From Gordonia heveisoli (GTDB lineage Bacteria > Actinomycetota > Actinomycetes > Mycobacteriales > Mycobacteriaceae), in the NCBI RefSeq assembly GCF_030315745.1, contig NZ_JASXSH010000021.1:1-64000 (forward strand): a stretch of DNA of 64,000 nt, written 5' to 3'. Below, one piece after another: positions 27,956 through 41,361 of this stretch. The position numbers were made by a program, and so were the translations under genes. The notes under the pieces were generated by a model that worked only from the letters and a program-made list of their open reading frames with translations, was not told where the DNA came from and searched no databases. Position 1 is the stretch's first letter; each line of letters opens with the position of its first letter.

Positions 27956-29082
27956 CGATTTCCTCCTACTGAATCACGTTCCGCCGAGTGACCATCCGGG
28001 TCGGCCAAGAGTTCGCCGACCGTATGCGCGGTCCACGGCGCCAGGACGATTCCGTTGCGCCCGTGGCCGATGGCCGCGACGGTCCGCTCATCGAGGCGAC
28101 GGACAATGGGCAAACCATCGGCGGTACACGGCCGCAGCCCGGCACCGGCCTCGGCGAGCTCATAGGTCCGCAGACCCGGCATGACCTCGATGGCATCGGC
28201 CAGCAGATCGGCGACACCACCGGCCTCCGGTACCGTGGGCTCGGTCCACGAGGCATCCTGCGGTTCGTATTGCGTCGCACCGACGACGACCCCGTCGGAC
28301 CGCGGAACAAGGTAGACGATCCGTCCGTCGACCCGCGCACGCACCACATGCTGCGGCGGCGGCACCGACCATCGGGTGCGTCGTAGCCGCAGGATCTCCC
28401 CTTTTGCCGGATGCAGCGTGTCGGCGACGGCCGGGAGGAGCCGTGTCGCCCCCAGCCCGGCGGCCACCACGATCTGATCGTCGGAAAGTTCGGCGAGATC
28501 GTCGATGCGCGCGTCGACGAGCTGCGCTCCGGCCGCGACGAGGGCGGTGCGCAACGCCGCGAGCAGCCGTCGGTTGTCCACCGCCCATTCCCCCCGCGCG
28601 CGGTAGCCGCCGATCAGCCGCGAGCTCAGGGATGGCTCCAGGACACGAATCTCGTTGCGCGACACCATATTAAGTCCAGTTGGCGGGGAGCCGTCCGCGC
28701 CCGGATCGTCGGCGGGCGCCGGGCGATGCGCCCACACAAAATCGGCCAGCCCGCGGAGATACTCGGCATCGGCCGCGCTCGAAGCGACGAACAGCGAATC
28801 GCACGCCACCCGCACCGTCGGGTCGCCGAGTCGATCCAGCAGTGCGGGCCATCGACGTACCGACGTCGCCGACAAGGCGAGGGCCCGCTCTTCGCCCGGA
28901 TGCCCTTCACCGAGCGAACCCAGCATCCCGCCCGCGACCTGCGACGCCCGCACCTCGGCACCGGCGTCGAACACCCGCACCCGCCAGCCGGCGTCGGCTG
29001 CGGCGAGTGCGCAGGACAAACCGATGACACCACCGCCGACGACGGCGACGGTCCGCCTTTGCGCCGATGACGGCACACCCAT
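27952..29082 (-). CDS. thiO: Glycine oxidase ThiO
   Basis: This encodes 376 aa. FAD-binding VAVVGGGVIGLSCALAAADAG lies at the N-terminus, followed by a DAO-family substrate domain and C-terminal GAGLRPCTADGLPIV and GHGRNGIVLAPWTA. It oxidises glycine to dehydroglycine for thiazole formation under aerobic conditions. I chose the ATG at 29082 because GGAAGGTGGAG lies 6-8 nt upstream. The longer frame runs into the TPP riboswitch. Confidence 0.93.
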
Positions 29083-29093
29083 GTGAACTCCAC

Positions 29094-29177
29094 CTTCCTT
29101 CGCCGGCATTACCCGGATCAGGTCTGACGGTCTGCGGCATCCCGCACTCTCAGCCCGGCCGTCCCGGGCTCCCGTGT
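29094..29177 (-). promoter_or_regulatory. TPP riboswitch (thi box) controlling thiO-thiS-thiG
   Basis: On the minus strand the conserved TPP aptamer elements appear in order: CTGAGAGTGCGGGA, then CCGCAGACCGTCAG, then ACCTGATCCGGGTAATGCCG and GCGAAGGAAG. The closing P1 helix is CCCGGGACGGCCGGG. The aptamer ends at the thiO ribosome binding site (AAGGAAGGTGGAG), so it probably sequesters the Shine-Dalgarno when TPP is bound. This is established for actinobacterial thi boxes but only inferred here. Confidence 0.93.
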
Positions 29178-29238
29178 TGTGTCCTCCACCCTAACGCTCT
29201 CCACATCCCCCGATCCGGCGGCCGGTAGCGTGACCGCC

Positions 29239-29928
29239 GTGACCACCACCCGCGAGCTCCTCGACGCAAGCACCCTCTATCTGTGCACCGACGCCCGACG
29301 CGAACACGGTGACCTCGTCGAATTCGTCTCGGCGGCCCTCTCCGGCGGTGTCGGCATCGTGCAACTCCGAGACAAGGGATCAGTGGGTGAACAGCGCTTC
29401 GGTGTCCTCGAGGCGCGCGCCGAGATCGACACGCTGCACCGTTTGCGTGAGGTCACCGCAGCCCACGGCGCCCTGCTCGCGGTCAACGACCGCGCCGACA
29501 TCGCCGCCATCGCGGGAGCCGACGTACTGCATGTCGGCCAGGGCGATCTCACCCCCGCCCAGGCCCGGCGCATCGTCGGCGACGGCGTGATCATCGGGGC
29601 GTCGACACATGACACCGACCAGGCGCGCGCCGCCATCGCCGACGACGACGTCGACTATTTCTGTGTCGGCCCGTGCTGGAGCACACCCACCAAACCGGGG
29701 CGGGCGGCGGCCGGTCTCGACCTGGTCCGCGCCGCAGCACAGGCCATCGAGGCAGATCCGGCGGCCGCCAAACCGTGGTTCGCGATCGGCGGCATCGACG
29801 CCGCGCGGGTACCCGAGGTGACCGCGGCCGGTGCCCGGCGCATCGTCGTGGTGCGGGCGATCACGGCGTCGGCCGACCCCGCGGCGGCCGCACGCGAGCT
29901 GGTCGGACTCGTCTCCGCCAGACGCTGA
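29239..29928 (+). CDS. thiE: Thiamine-phosphate synthase
   Basis: This encodes 229 aa. ThiE signatures are [22 protein letters not shown] (pyrophosphate site), [36 protein letters not shown] and [13 protein letters not shown]. It joins HMP-pyrophosphate with thiazole phosphate to give thiamine phosphate. It diverges from thiO, as its homologue does in mycobacteria. The GTG at 29239 matches the family start; a GTG at 29230 is an alternative. It is not preceded by its own thi box. Confidence 0.93.
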   Translation: MTTTRELLDASTLYLCTDARREHGDLVEFVSAALSGGVGIVQLRDKGSVGEQRFGVLEARAEIDTLHRLREVTAAHGALLAVNDRADIAAIAGADVLHVGQGDLTPAQARRIVGDGVIIGASTHDTDQARAAIADDDVDYFCVGPCWSTPTKPGRAAAGLDLVRAAAQAIEADPAAAKPWFAIGGIDAARVPEVTAAGARRIVVVRAITASADPAAAARELVGLVSARR

Positions 29929-29966
29929 CCGGCATGCAGGACCGTCATCCGGTCGGCGAAACCCGT

Positions 29967-29996
29967 TTGCCCACGCCCCGCACCGGGGTCTACCCT
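29967..29996 (+). promoter_or_regulatory. Promoter of the leucine-type leader transcript
   Basis: TTGCCC at 29967-29972 lies 18 bp from TACCCT at 29991-29996. Transcription would start near 30003-30007, at or just before the leader-peptide ATG (30007), so the leader would be leaderless or nearly so. The promoter sits immediately after the thiE stop and separates the following gene from the thi genes. Confidence 0.5.
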
Positions 29997-30006
29997 GGAC
30001 GCCATC

Positions 30007-30054
30007 ATGTTGCGCATGCAGAACCTTCTCGTAACCCGCCGCAGCGGGGTCTGA
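30007..30054 (+). CDS. Leader peptide (15 aa) for leucine-dependent attenuation
   Basis: The short ORF encodes MLRMQNLLVTRRSGV with three leucine codons (TTG, CTT, CTC) and valine. It is followed at once by an attenuator hairpin whose left arm includes the end of the ORF. The gene after it encodes a LeuA regulatory domain. This fits a ribosome-mediated attenuation leader of the type known upstream of actinobacterial leuA genes. The leucine run is short, so the sensing residue is inferred partly from context. Confidence 0.6.
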   Translation: MLRMQNLLVTRRSGV

Positions 30055-30076
30055 TCTGACCGACCCCCCGCTGCGG
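30035..30076 (+). terminator. Attenuator with two mutually exclusive hairpins
   Basis: The terminator-like stem pairs CCGCAGCGGGGTC (30039-30051) with GACCCCCCGCTGCGG (30062-30076), with two bulged C. A competing small hairpin CCCGC-CGCA-GCGGG (30035-30048) uses the same left arm. There is no strong T tract. The left arm overlaps the leader-peptide stop codon, so ribosome position would decide which hairpin forms. Confidence 0.6.
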
Positions 30077-30144
30077 GGTCGTTGCGCTCTCATCACGCAT
30101 CTGCTCGTCGGTCATCTCCTCCACGACCGGAATCGATTCAGACG

Positions 30145-30600
30145 ATGCAACCCTTCTCCGTCACCGAAGACCAGCCGACCGATACCTTCACCGCGGGCCT
30201 GCCGCGCGGAATCCGCGAAGAGGCGGCCGGGCTGTCCCCCGAGACCTTCACCGCACGATATGCGCCCGCCGGACGTATCCGCCTCGGCTCCTTCTCCGCA
30301 CAGACCTGCCATGGTGATCTCGTCGAATGCCGGGCGACCGTCGCCACCGGCGACCGCATCCGCTCCCTGCGTGCTGTCGCCAGCGGCCGGATCGGCGCCA
30401 TGACGTCGATGCTGCATGACATCGGTGCCACCATCTCGATCGTCTCCTCACACCAGCGTCCGACCGAGAGTGGGATGGCCGCCTTCCTGCTGTGTGAACG
30501 GGACGGGCGACAGATGTGGGCCTACGGCGATGGGGCCGACTGCGACGAGGCGAACGTCAACGCCCTGATCGCGGGCGCGAACCGGCTGCTCGCGGCCTGA
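30145..30600 (+). CDS. Stand-alone LeuA allosteric (regulatory) domain protein
   Basis: This encodes 151 aa. Residues about 35-150 resemble the C-terminal leucine-binding dimerisation domain of 2-isopropylmalate synthase: SFSAQTCHGDLVECRATVAT, ASGRIGAMTSMLHDIGATIS, HQR...GMAAFLLCERDGRQMWAYG and a NALIAGANRLLAA ending. The catalytic TIM barrel is absent, so it cannot make isopropylmalate. It may bind leucine and act as a regulator, possibly by pairing with the full-length LeuA encoded elsewhere. I chose the ATG at 30145 because the earlier frame overlaps the attenuator. mutT3 converges on it. Confidence 0.75.
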   Translation: MQPFSVTEDQPTDTFTAGLPRGIREEAAGLSPETFTARYAPAGRIRLGSFSAQTCHGDLVECRATVATGDRIRSLRAVASGRIGAMTSMLHDIGATISIVSSHQRPTESGMAAFLLCERDGRQMWAYGDGADCDEANVNALIAGANRLLAA

Positions 30601-30611
30601 GCACCTGCCTG

Positions 30612-30654
30612 CCGTTCAGGTCTGGCCCGTTCAAGTCTGGCCGTTCACGTCTGG
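30612..30654. repeat. Three 14-bp repeats spanning the mutT3 stop codon
   Basis: CCGTTCAGGTCTGG (30612-30625), CCGTTCAAGTCTGG (30627-30640) and CCGTTCACGTCTGG (30641-30654) differ only at one base. The third copy contains the mutT3 stop codon; the other two lie between the convergent genes. Confidence 0.85.
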
Positions 30655-31127
30655 GGATCCAGGGCGGTCATCCGTTCCCGCAGCGCGGGCCATGCCTGCC
30701 CGAAGGCCGGATGCAGCGGCAGCCCGTCGACCTCGGCCTCCGCGACCCAGCGCAACTCGGCGGATTCCCCGTTCGCAACGGTCCGTACCGGCTCACCGAC
30801 ATCGGCGATGACCGTCGTGTAGGTCCAGCCACTGGGCGCCTCATGGGTGACCACCGCGGCGACGACGCGCAGGTCGGCGTCGCCGATACCGGCTTCTTCG
30901 CCTGCCTCGCGGACCGCGGTGTCGACCGCCGACTCATGTGAGTCACGGGCACCGCCGGGCAGCCCCCAGGTACCGCCCTGATGCGACCAGATGGCGCGAT
31001 GCTGCAGCAGGATGCCGACCTGACCGTCGGCCAGCGGCGCACGCAGCAGGAGTCCGGCCGCACCATGCACGCCCCAATAGCGCGCACCGTCGGGGTCGAT
31101 CACCCATCCGTCGCCGTCTCCGCGCAC
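30645..31127 (-). CDS. mutT3: Nudix hydrolase, MutT3-like
   Basis: This encodes 160 aa. The Nudix box GGARDSHESAVDTAVREAGEEAGI (read in two parts, GGARDSHESA and REAGEEAGI) is complete. The preceding LPGG and the GTWGL strand are typical. Members hydrolyse oxidised or unusual nucleoside diphosphate derivatives. The symbol rests on position between glnX and thiE, as for M. tuberculosis mutT3 (Rv0413), not on a substrate test. It is somewhat shorter than the mycobacterial protein. Confidence 0.8.
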   Translation of the reverse strand: MRGDGDGWVIDPDGARYWGVHGAAGLLLRAPLADGQVGILLQHRAIWSHQGGTWGLPGGARDSHESAVDTAVREAGEEAGIGDADLRVVAAVVTHEAPSGWTYTTVIADVGEPVRTVANGESAELRWVAEAEVDGLPLHPAFGQAWPALRERMTALDPQT

Positions 31128-31381
31128 ATCGCCTCCTCACGGACCGCTGGTGGCGGTGCGACACGGTGCCGACCATGACGCACTCATCGGACTCCACCGT
31201 AGGTGAGTCGACTCACGACCGCCACGTCCGTCTCACTCTGGGTCGAAACCTGTTCGCAGGTCTACCGCACAGCGCCTCCGGCAGGGGTGCGAATACCGGC
31301 CGGCACGGCTGCGATGGCATAGGCTGAAGTCGTTGACCACCCCATTCGGGGTCGATCCGCGATCGATGAAGGGATCTGCTG

Positions 31382-32817
31382 GTGACCGGCGACGCGTCCT
31401 CGATGCGCACCGCACTCACCCGCGCCGGACGGACGTTCCGGGCCAATCCCACCGCACCCCCGATCCGACAGGTTCTGGCCGACCGCCGCGAGCTGATGAC
31501 CACCGCGCGGGAACGCGCCCAATCCCCCTTCGCCACCGTGCGCCACTACGCGGTGACCACACCGGGCAAACTCGTCCTGCTGTGCCTGGTGCTGGCCGTC
31601 GGCGCGACCATCACCGGCTGGTACGCGTCGACCGTGCTGGAGAATCGCACCCGGACGCTGCAGCAGATGATCGACCGCACCGAACCGCTGGCCGAGGCCG
31701 CCCAGATGCTCTACAGCTCGCTGTCCATCGCCGACGCCTCGGCGAATGCCGCCTTCATCTCCGGTGGACTCGAGTCGCCGGAACTGCGCGCCCGCTATTC
31801 CGACGCCCTCGCGACGGCCTCGTCGTCGCTGATCCTGGCGACCGGCACCTCAGGGGAACCCGATGCCGCCGACCCGACCCAGCAGGCCGTCGCCGCCGAC
31901 CTCAACGTGCTCGCCACCACCATTCCGGTGTACAGCGGCCTGATCGAGACCGCGCGCACCAACAACCGGCTCGGCCATCCCGTCGGGTCCTCCTACCTCG
32001 GGCAGGCCTCGGCCCTGATGCAGAGCGACATCCTGCCCGCGGCGCAACGACTCTACGAACATCGGTCGATGGCCATCGCCGACCCGCAGCAGACGCTCAC
32101 CCAGCCACCATGGGGGGTGTATGCCGCACTGTTCGCCCTGCTCGCCGTACTCATCCTGACCTCGCGATATCTGGCCCGCCGCACCCGGCGGCGATTCAAC
32201 ATCGGGCTCGTCGCGGCAATCATGGCAGTCACTCTCGGCACCCTCTGGCTACTGACCTCCGGTCTGACGTCGGTGGCCGCCACCACCGATGCCCGGACCG
32301 CGGGCGCCGACCCACTCCGCCAGCTGACCGCCGCCCGGATCCTCACCCAGCAAGCCCGCTCCGCGGAGACACTCGCACTGGTGCGGCGCGGTGATCAGGG
32401 AAATCTGGAACAGTCCTTCCGCCAGTCCACCGACTCGATCGCCTCGATCATCGCCGAGGTCCGCACGGCCGAAGATGCACGCACCACCGTGGGCGTGGAC
32501 AAACTGGACCAGATATCGGCGGCGCTGGGCGAGTGGAAGACGACCGCAGCCAAAGTCCAGGGATATATCGAGGCCGGCGACTTCCGCACCGCACGCGTCA
32601 CCACCGTCGGTGACCAGCCCAGTAGTTCAGCCGCCAGCTACGGGGCGGTCGATGCCGCCCTCATCGAGGCGATCACCACCGCCCGCGATTCCTTCCGCGA
32701 CGACATCAACACCGCACAGCGCCTGCTCGGATTCACCGGGACGGGAATCCTGCTGCTCACCGTGTTCGCCGCCGTCGCGAGCGTCGGCGGGATGATCCCG
32801 CGCATCCGGGAGTACCG

Positions 32818-32821
<4 letters not shown>
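31382..32821 (+). CDS. glnX: GlnX-like membrane sensor protein
   Basis: This encodes 479 aa with four membrane helices: near residues 62-82 (LVLLCLVLAVGATITGW), 245-263, 275-298 and 452-470. Two extracytoplasmic helical regions lie between them. It is the homologue of mycobacterial Rv0412c by position and layout. There, GlnX with GlnH relays extracellular Asp/Glu or other amino acids to the kinase PknG. The GTG start at 31382 is chosen; GAAGGGATC lies upstream. It overlaps glnH (ATGA), and the operon continues into pknG. Confidence 0.88.
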
Positions 32822-36329
<3,508 letters not shown>

Positions 36330-36355
36330 AATCCTCGGTTGACGCTACTGGCACC

Positions 36356-37582
36356 TCAGGGAGCCGTTTCGCCGGAGACGTCGGGCCTGGCGACCACCGC
36401 CACCGCCTGTCTCGCGATCGCCAGTTCCTCATTGGTCGGGACCACCAGCACAGCGACCGCGCTGTCGTCGGTAGAGATGCGGCGGGCCTGTTTGCTGCGC
36501 ATGAGGTTACGGTCGTCGTCCACGTCGATCCCGTACCTCTGCAGGTCGCGCAGCGCGTCGGCACGCAGCTTCGCGGAATTCTCACCTATTCCCGCGGTGA
36601 AGGTGATGGCGTCGACCCGACCCAGGGTGATCAGGTAGGCGCCGATATAGCGGCGGAGGCGGTGAACATAGACGTCATAGGCCAGCGCGGCATGTTCGTC
36701 GCCGGCGGCGATGAGGTCGGCGACGGCCCGAAAGTCGTTCTCCCCGCACAGTCCTCGTAAACCTGATCGCTTGTTGAGTAGGGTGTCGATCTCGTCGACC
36801 CCCAGACCGGCGACCCGGTTGAGGTGCAGGACCAGCCCGGGATCGACGTCGCCGGTGCGGGTGCCCATGACCAGGCCCTCCAGAGGCGTCATCCCCATCG
36901 ACGTATCCACCGGCCGGCCACCGGAGATCGCCGACGCCGACGCCCCGTTCCCCAGATGCAGCACGATCTGGTTGACGTCGTCATAGCCGCGACCGAGGAA
37001 GTCCGCGGCCCGCTGCGAGACGTACTCGTGACTCGTGCCGTGAAATCCGTAGCGGCGGATCGCATGTTCGGCGGCCAACTCGCGGTCGATCGCATAGGTG
37101 GCGGCCGCCTCGGGCAGTCCGTGGAAGAAGGCGGTGTCGAAGACCGCGACCGACGGCACCTCCGGCAACAGTTCGGCGGCTGCGCGGATACCGACGAGAT
37201 TCGCCGGATTATGCAGTGGCGCAAGGGTGGAGATGCGGTCGATCTCGCTGATGACGAATGGGGCGATGAGGGTCGGCGCATAGAAGCTGCGCCCACCGTG
37301 CACCACCCGGTGCCCGACCGCGGCCAGCCCCGCCGACGCCAGGTCGATGCCGCCATCGGCGACGTAGCCCAGCGCGCATTCGATGGCCGCCTGATGGTCG
37401 GGCAGTGCGAGTTCGGCAGTGGTCTCCGCGCCGCCCTGCTCGTGGGTGATCGTCGAGAGTTCCTCGCCGATCCGTTCCACCAGCCCTTCCGCCCATACCT
37501 CGCCGCCCGCAGGCTGCACCAGCTGATACTTCAGCGACGACGACCCGGCGTTGATGACCAGGACCGACCCGGCGACACCCAT
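36356..37582 (-). CDS. ackA: Acetate kinase
   Basis: This encodes 408 aa. Motifs are [14 protein letters not shown] at the N-terminus, [50 protein letters not shown], and TAGIGEN near the C-terminus. It interconverts acetyl-phosphate plus ADP and acetate plus ATP. The ATG shares its A with the pta stop (TGATG), so the two are translationally coupled. Confidence 0.96.
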   Translation of the reverse strand: MGVAGSVLVINAGSSSLKYQLVQPAGGEVWAEGLVERIGEELSTITHEQGGAETTAELALPDHQAAIECALGYVADGGIDLASAGLAAVGHRVVHGGRSFYAPTLIAPFVISEIDRISTLAPLHNPANLVGIRAAAELLPEVPSVAVFDTAFFHGLPEAAATYAIDRELAAEHAIRRYGFHGTSHEYVSQRAADFLGRGYDDVNQIVLHLGNGASASAISGGRPVDTSMGMTPLEGLVMGTRTGDVDPGLVLHLNRVAGLGVDEIDTLLNKRSGLRGLCGENDFRAVADLIAAGDEHAALAYDVYVHRLRRYIGAYLITLGRVDAITFTAGIGENSAKLRADALRDLQRYGIDVDDDRNLMRSKQARRISTDDSAVAVLVVPTNEELAIARQAVAVVARPDVSGETAP

Positions 37583-39675
37583 CACTGCACCCCGCCGTCG
37601 GTCTGCGCCTGAATCGCGGTGATCGCCACCGTGTTCACGATGTCGGAGACCAGGGCACCCCGACTGAGATCGTTGATCGGTTTGTTCAGCCCCTGCAGCA
37701 CCGGGCCGATCGCCACCGCACCGGCGCTGCGCTGCACCGCCTTGTAGGTGTTGTTGCCGGTATTGAGGTCGGGGAAGATCAGCACCGTCGCCCGGCCGGC
37801 CACCGCCGAGTCGGGCATCTTGGTCGCCGCGACGCTGGGTTCGACGGCAGCGTCGTACTGGATCGGCCCCTCCACCAGCACGTCCGGCTCGCGGCTGCGG
37901 ACGAGTTCGGTTGCGACCCTGACCTTGTCGACGTCGGCACCCGAACCCGATGCGCCGGTCGAATAGGACAGCATCGCCACCCTCGGGTCGATGCCGAACT
38001 GGGCGGCGGTCTGTGCGGACGAGATCGCGATGTCGGCGAGTTGTTCGGCCGTCGGGTCGGGAACCACGGCGCAGTCGCCGTAGGCGAGTACCCGGTCGGC
38101 GAGACACATGAAGAACACACTCGAGACGGTGGACACCCCGGGCTTGGTCTTGATGATCTCGAAGGCGGGCCGGATGGTGTGTGCGGTGGTGTGCACCGCG
38201 CCCGAGACCATGCCGTCGGCGAGGCCGGTGTGCACCATCAGCGTGCCGAAATAGGAGACGTCGCGCACGATCTCGGCCGCCCGATCGATCGTCATCCCCC
38301 GGTGTTTACGCAATTCGGTGTACTGCTCGGCGAACTGTTCCAGATGCTCCGACGTCGTCGGGTCGATGATCGCGGCCCCATCGAGATCCAGGTCGAGTTC
38401 GGCGGCACGCGTGGTCACGGCAGCCGGGTCACCGAGCAGTGTCAGCTCGGCGACGTTGCGACGCAACAATCGTGCGGCGGCACGAAGGATCCGGTCGTCG
38501 TTGCCCTCGGGCAGCACGATGTGTTTGCGATCGGACCGCGCCCGGGCGCTGAGTCCGTATTCGAACATCTGTGGGGTGAGGACCGACGGGGTCCCGACAT
38601 CGAGGACGCGGAGCACGGCGTCATGGTCGATGTACTCCTCGACCAGCGCCATCGCGGCGTCGATCTTGCGGGCCGAACCGGCCCCGAGCCGGCCGCGGGT
38701 GTGTGCCGCGGTCCGGGCGGTGTCGTAGGTTCCGTAGTCGCAGGTGATGATCGGCAGGGTCGGCTTGAGACCGCGAACCAACGCCTCGATCATCGGATGC
38801 GGCCGCAGACCACCGTTCAGAATGATCCCGGACAACCGCGGAAAGCCCTGCGCGGTATTGGCATTGACCAGAGCTAGCAGCACGTCGGAACGATCGGCGG
38901 GGGTGATCACCACCATCCCGTCGGTGAGCCGTTCCAGAATGTGTTCGGCGGTCATCCCGCCGACCATCACCGTCAACGCCTCACGGTCGAGCAGATCGGT
39001 GTCGCCGCTGTACATCTGGGCGCCGAGGGCCGACATCAGCTCGTCCATCGTCGGAGCCACCAGCAACGGCTGTTCGGGCAGACACCAGGTCGGCAACCCG
39101 ATCTTCTCCAGTTCCTTACCGATGACGACCAGTTGATCGGGGTCGCAGCGGTTGGCCACCAGCGCCACCGTGCTCGCATGCGCGAGCGCGATCTCGGTCA
39201 GCAGGTTCTCGGCGAGCGCGTGGATCTCGACCGGACTCCGGTCAGCTGCCTTGAGCGCCAAGACGATCGGTGCGGACAGATTGGCGGCGATACGCGCGTT
39301 GTAGCTGAGCTCGCTGGGATTGCCGACGTCGGTGTAATCCGAGCCGATGATCACCACCCGGTCGCAGTGCTGTTCCACGGCGTGGAAGCGGTCGACGATC
39401 TCGGCGATCGCACCGTCGGGATCGTCGTGCACCTGCTCGTAGGTCACGCCGATACATTCCTCGTACGGGATGTCCACCGAGTCGTGTTCGATGAGGAGGT
39501 CGAGGATGTAGTCGCGTTCGCCGGTTGCCGCACGCGAGATCGGCCGGAACACCCCCACCCGCCCCCCGGTCGCCGACAACAGGGACAGCAGCCCCAGGGC
39601 GACGGTGGATTTGCCGGTGTCACCTTCGGCGGAGGCGATGTAGATCCCCTTCGACGCCGCGCTGTCTGCACCCAT
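37582..39675 (-). CDS. pta: Phosphate acetyltransferase
   Basis: This encodes 697 aa, the long form of Pta. The N-terminal P-loop domain ([23 protein letters not shown]) resembles dethiobiotin synthetase, followed by a DRTGG region ([18 protein letters not shown] to the [11 protein letters not shown] area). The C-terminal PTA catalytic domain runs from about residue 370 ([47 protein letters not shown]). It converts acetyl-CoA plus phosphate to acetyl-phosphate and acts with AckA. Confidence 0.96.
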   Translation of the reverse strand: MGADSAASKGIYIASAEGDTGKSTVALGLLSLLSATGGRVGVFRPISRAATGERDYILDLLIEHDSVDIPYEECIGVTYEQVHDDPDGAIAEIVDRFHAVEQHCDRVVIIGSDYTDVGNPSELSYNARIAANLSAPIVLALKAADRSPVEIHALAENLLTEIALAHASTVALVANRCDPDQLVVIGKELEKIGLPTWCLPEQPLLVAPTMDELMSALGAQMYSGDTDLLDREALTVMVGGMTAEHILERLTDGMVVITPADRSDVLLALVNANTAQGFPRLSGIILNGGLRPHPMIEALVRGLKPTLPIITCDYGTYDTARTAAHTRGRLGAGSARKIDAAMALVEEYIDHDAVLRVLDVGTPSVLTPQMFEYGLSARARSDRKHIVLPEGNDDRILRAAARLLRRNVAELTLLGDPAAVTTRAAELDLDLDGAAIIDPTTSEHLEQFAEQYTELRKHRGMTIDRAAEIVRDVSYFGTLMVHTGLADGMVSGAVHTTAHTIRPAFEIIKTKPGVSTVSSVFFMCLADRVLAYGDCAVVPDPTAEQLADIAISSAQTAAQFGIDPRVAMLSYSTGASGSGADVDKVRVATELVRSREPDVLVEGPIQYDAAVEPSVAATKMPDSAVAGRATVLIFPDLNTGNNTYKAVQRSAGAVAIGPVLQGLNKPINDLSRGALVSDIVNTVAITAIQAQTDGGVQ

Positions 39676-39772
39676 GATTGCCAGCCTAACGTCACTTGGG
39701 CGCCGAGTTCGGCGTCATCGCTATGAGGTGCACGACTCGCCGGCCCTCGGCCCGACGGTGCCGGCGGTGAGC

Positions 39773-41356
39773 CTAGAGCAGGATGCCCGGGTTGCAGATC
39801 CCGTCGGGATCGAGCGCCGTCTTGATGGCGGTCAGGATCTCGACGCCCAACGGCCCGATCTCGCCGTGGAAGGCGGTCCGATGGTCACGGCCCACGCCAT
39901 GATGGTGGGTGATGGTCGCCCCGGTCGCCCGAATCGCGTCGGTAGCCGCTGATTTCGCCTGCGCCCAGGTGATCAGCGGATCGTCGCCGAGCGGGGCGAC
40001 GACGGTGAAGTACAGCGACGCCCCCGAGTGGTACACGTGGCTGATGTGGCAGAGCACCGCAGGCGGCGCGCCCGCCGCGGTGAGCGTCTCGGTGAGTGCG
40101 GCGGTGACGGCCTGCTTCACCTGATGGAGCCGCGACCAGAAACACGCCGTTTCGAGCGTCTCCACCAAGACCCCGGAGGCGAGCATCGGATCACGCAGGT
40201 ATGGGCCGCGGAACCGGCCCGTCCGCCAGGCCTCCCCGGGTTCGGCGCCCAGGGACTGCGCACCGGCGTCGCTGAAGACTGTGGCCGCCGCCGACTGGCG
40301 CCACCGGACATCAGCGGCCGCCCCCTCGAAACCCGCGACGACCAGACATCCGCCGGGATCGGCACCCAGCCGGGCGGGATCGGCGAGATTGAGCGCGGTC
40401 TCCACCTCGTCGGACAGCCGCAGCACGGTGGGCATCGGTCCGTCCTGCGCCAATCGGCGCAAGGCGTCGGCCCCGGCGTCGAAGTCGGGGAAGCGCCACC
40501 CCTCGAACACCCGCACCTGCGGCTGCCGGTGGATGCGCACCCGGACCTCGGTGATGATCCCGAACGCGCCCTCCGAACCCAGGACGACCTGCCGGAGGTC
40601 CGGTCCGGCCGCCGACTTCGGGGCCGTGCCGAGGGTCAGCAATCCGTCGCCGGTGGCAAGCGTCAGACCCTCGACCATGTCGTCGAATCGGCCGTATCCG
40701 GCCGAGGACTGCCCCGCGGAGCGGGTCGCCGCATAGCCGCCCAGCCCGGCACCGGCGTAGGACTGCGGGAAGTGCCCGAGCGTGTATCCGGCCGTACGCA
40801 GCAATTCCTCGGCCCGGGTGCCGCGGATGCCGGCCTGGAAGGTCGCGATCCGGGAGATCTCATCGATCTCGACCAGCGCGTCCATCCGGCGCAGATCGAC
40901 GCTGACGACACCGACGAAACCGGCGCGGTCGGGGGTCAGACCACCGACCACCGAGGTGCCGCCGGTGAACGGCACGACAGCCAGTCGATGCCGAGCACAG
41001 GTGCGCAGCACGCCGACCACAGCGTCGGCGTCGGCCGGGTACACCACCGCATCCGGGGCGTCGGAGGCGTCGCCGGCTAGCAGCCGCAGCAGGTCGGGGG
41101 TGGAATAGCCACGGGTGTGGTCGACCCGCCCGTCGTCCTCGACATCGATGCCATCGGGACCGACGACGGCGACCAGCGCCGCCCGTGCGGCCTCGGTGAG
41201 CGCGGCTGCCGGCAGCACCGCTGCGCGCGGCGATGCCCCTTCTGTCACGAATTGCGAGGCCGCGGAGGGCATTTCGATTCCAGCGTCGGGATCGCCCCAG
41301 CGTGGCCGGTGCATCTGCACGGTCGCCAGTGCGGTCTCGTCCACGGATTCGGTCAT
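39773..41356 (-). CDS. FAD-linked oxidase/dehydrogenase, alkyldihydroxyacetonephosphate-synthase-like
   Basis: This encodes 527 aa. The PCMH-type FAD-binding domain has VVPFTGGTSVVGGLTPDR, AGLGGYAATRSAGQSSAGYGRFDDMV and VLGSEGAFGIITEV. The C-terminal FAD-oxidase domain carries HISHVYHSGASLYFTVVA and THHHGVGRDH (a His-rich active-site loop as in AGPS), ending ALDPDGICNPGIL. The likely role is oxidation of a 2-hydroxy acid or an AGPS-like reaction. The gene follows a TetR gene by 5 nt and is probably under its control. Confidence 0.85.
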   Translation of the reverse strand: MTESVDETALATVQMHRPRWGDPDAGIEMPSAASQFVTEGASPRAAVLPAAALTEAARAALVAVVGPDGIDVEDDGRVDHTRGYSTPDLLRLLAGDASDAPDAVVYPADADAVVGVLRTCARHRLAVVPFTGGTSVVGGLTPDRAGFVGVVSVDLRRMDALVEIDEISRIATFQAGIRGTRAEELLRTAGYTLGHFPQSYAGAGLGGYAATRSAGQSSAGYGRFDDMVEGLTLATGDGLLTLGTAPKSAAGPDLRQVVLGSEGAFGIITEVRVRIHRQPQVRVFEGWRFPDFDAGADALRRLAQDGPMPTVLRLSDEVETALNLADPARLGADPGGCLVVAGFEGAAADVRWRQSAAATVFSDAGAQSLGAEPGEAWRTGRFRGPYLRDPMLASGVLVETLETACFWSRLHQVKQAVTAALTETLTAAGAPPAVLCHISHVYHSGASLYFTVVAPLGDDPLITWAQAKSAATDAIRATGATITHHHGVGRDHRTAFHGEIGPLGVEILTAIKTALDPDGICNPGILL

Positions 41357-41361
41357 CGCCG

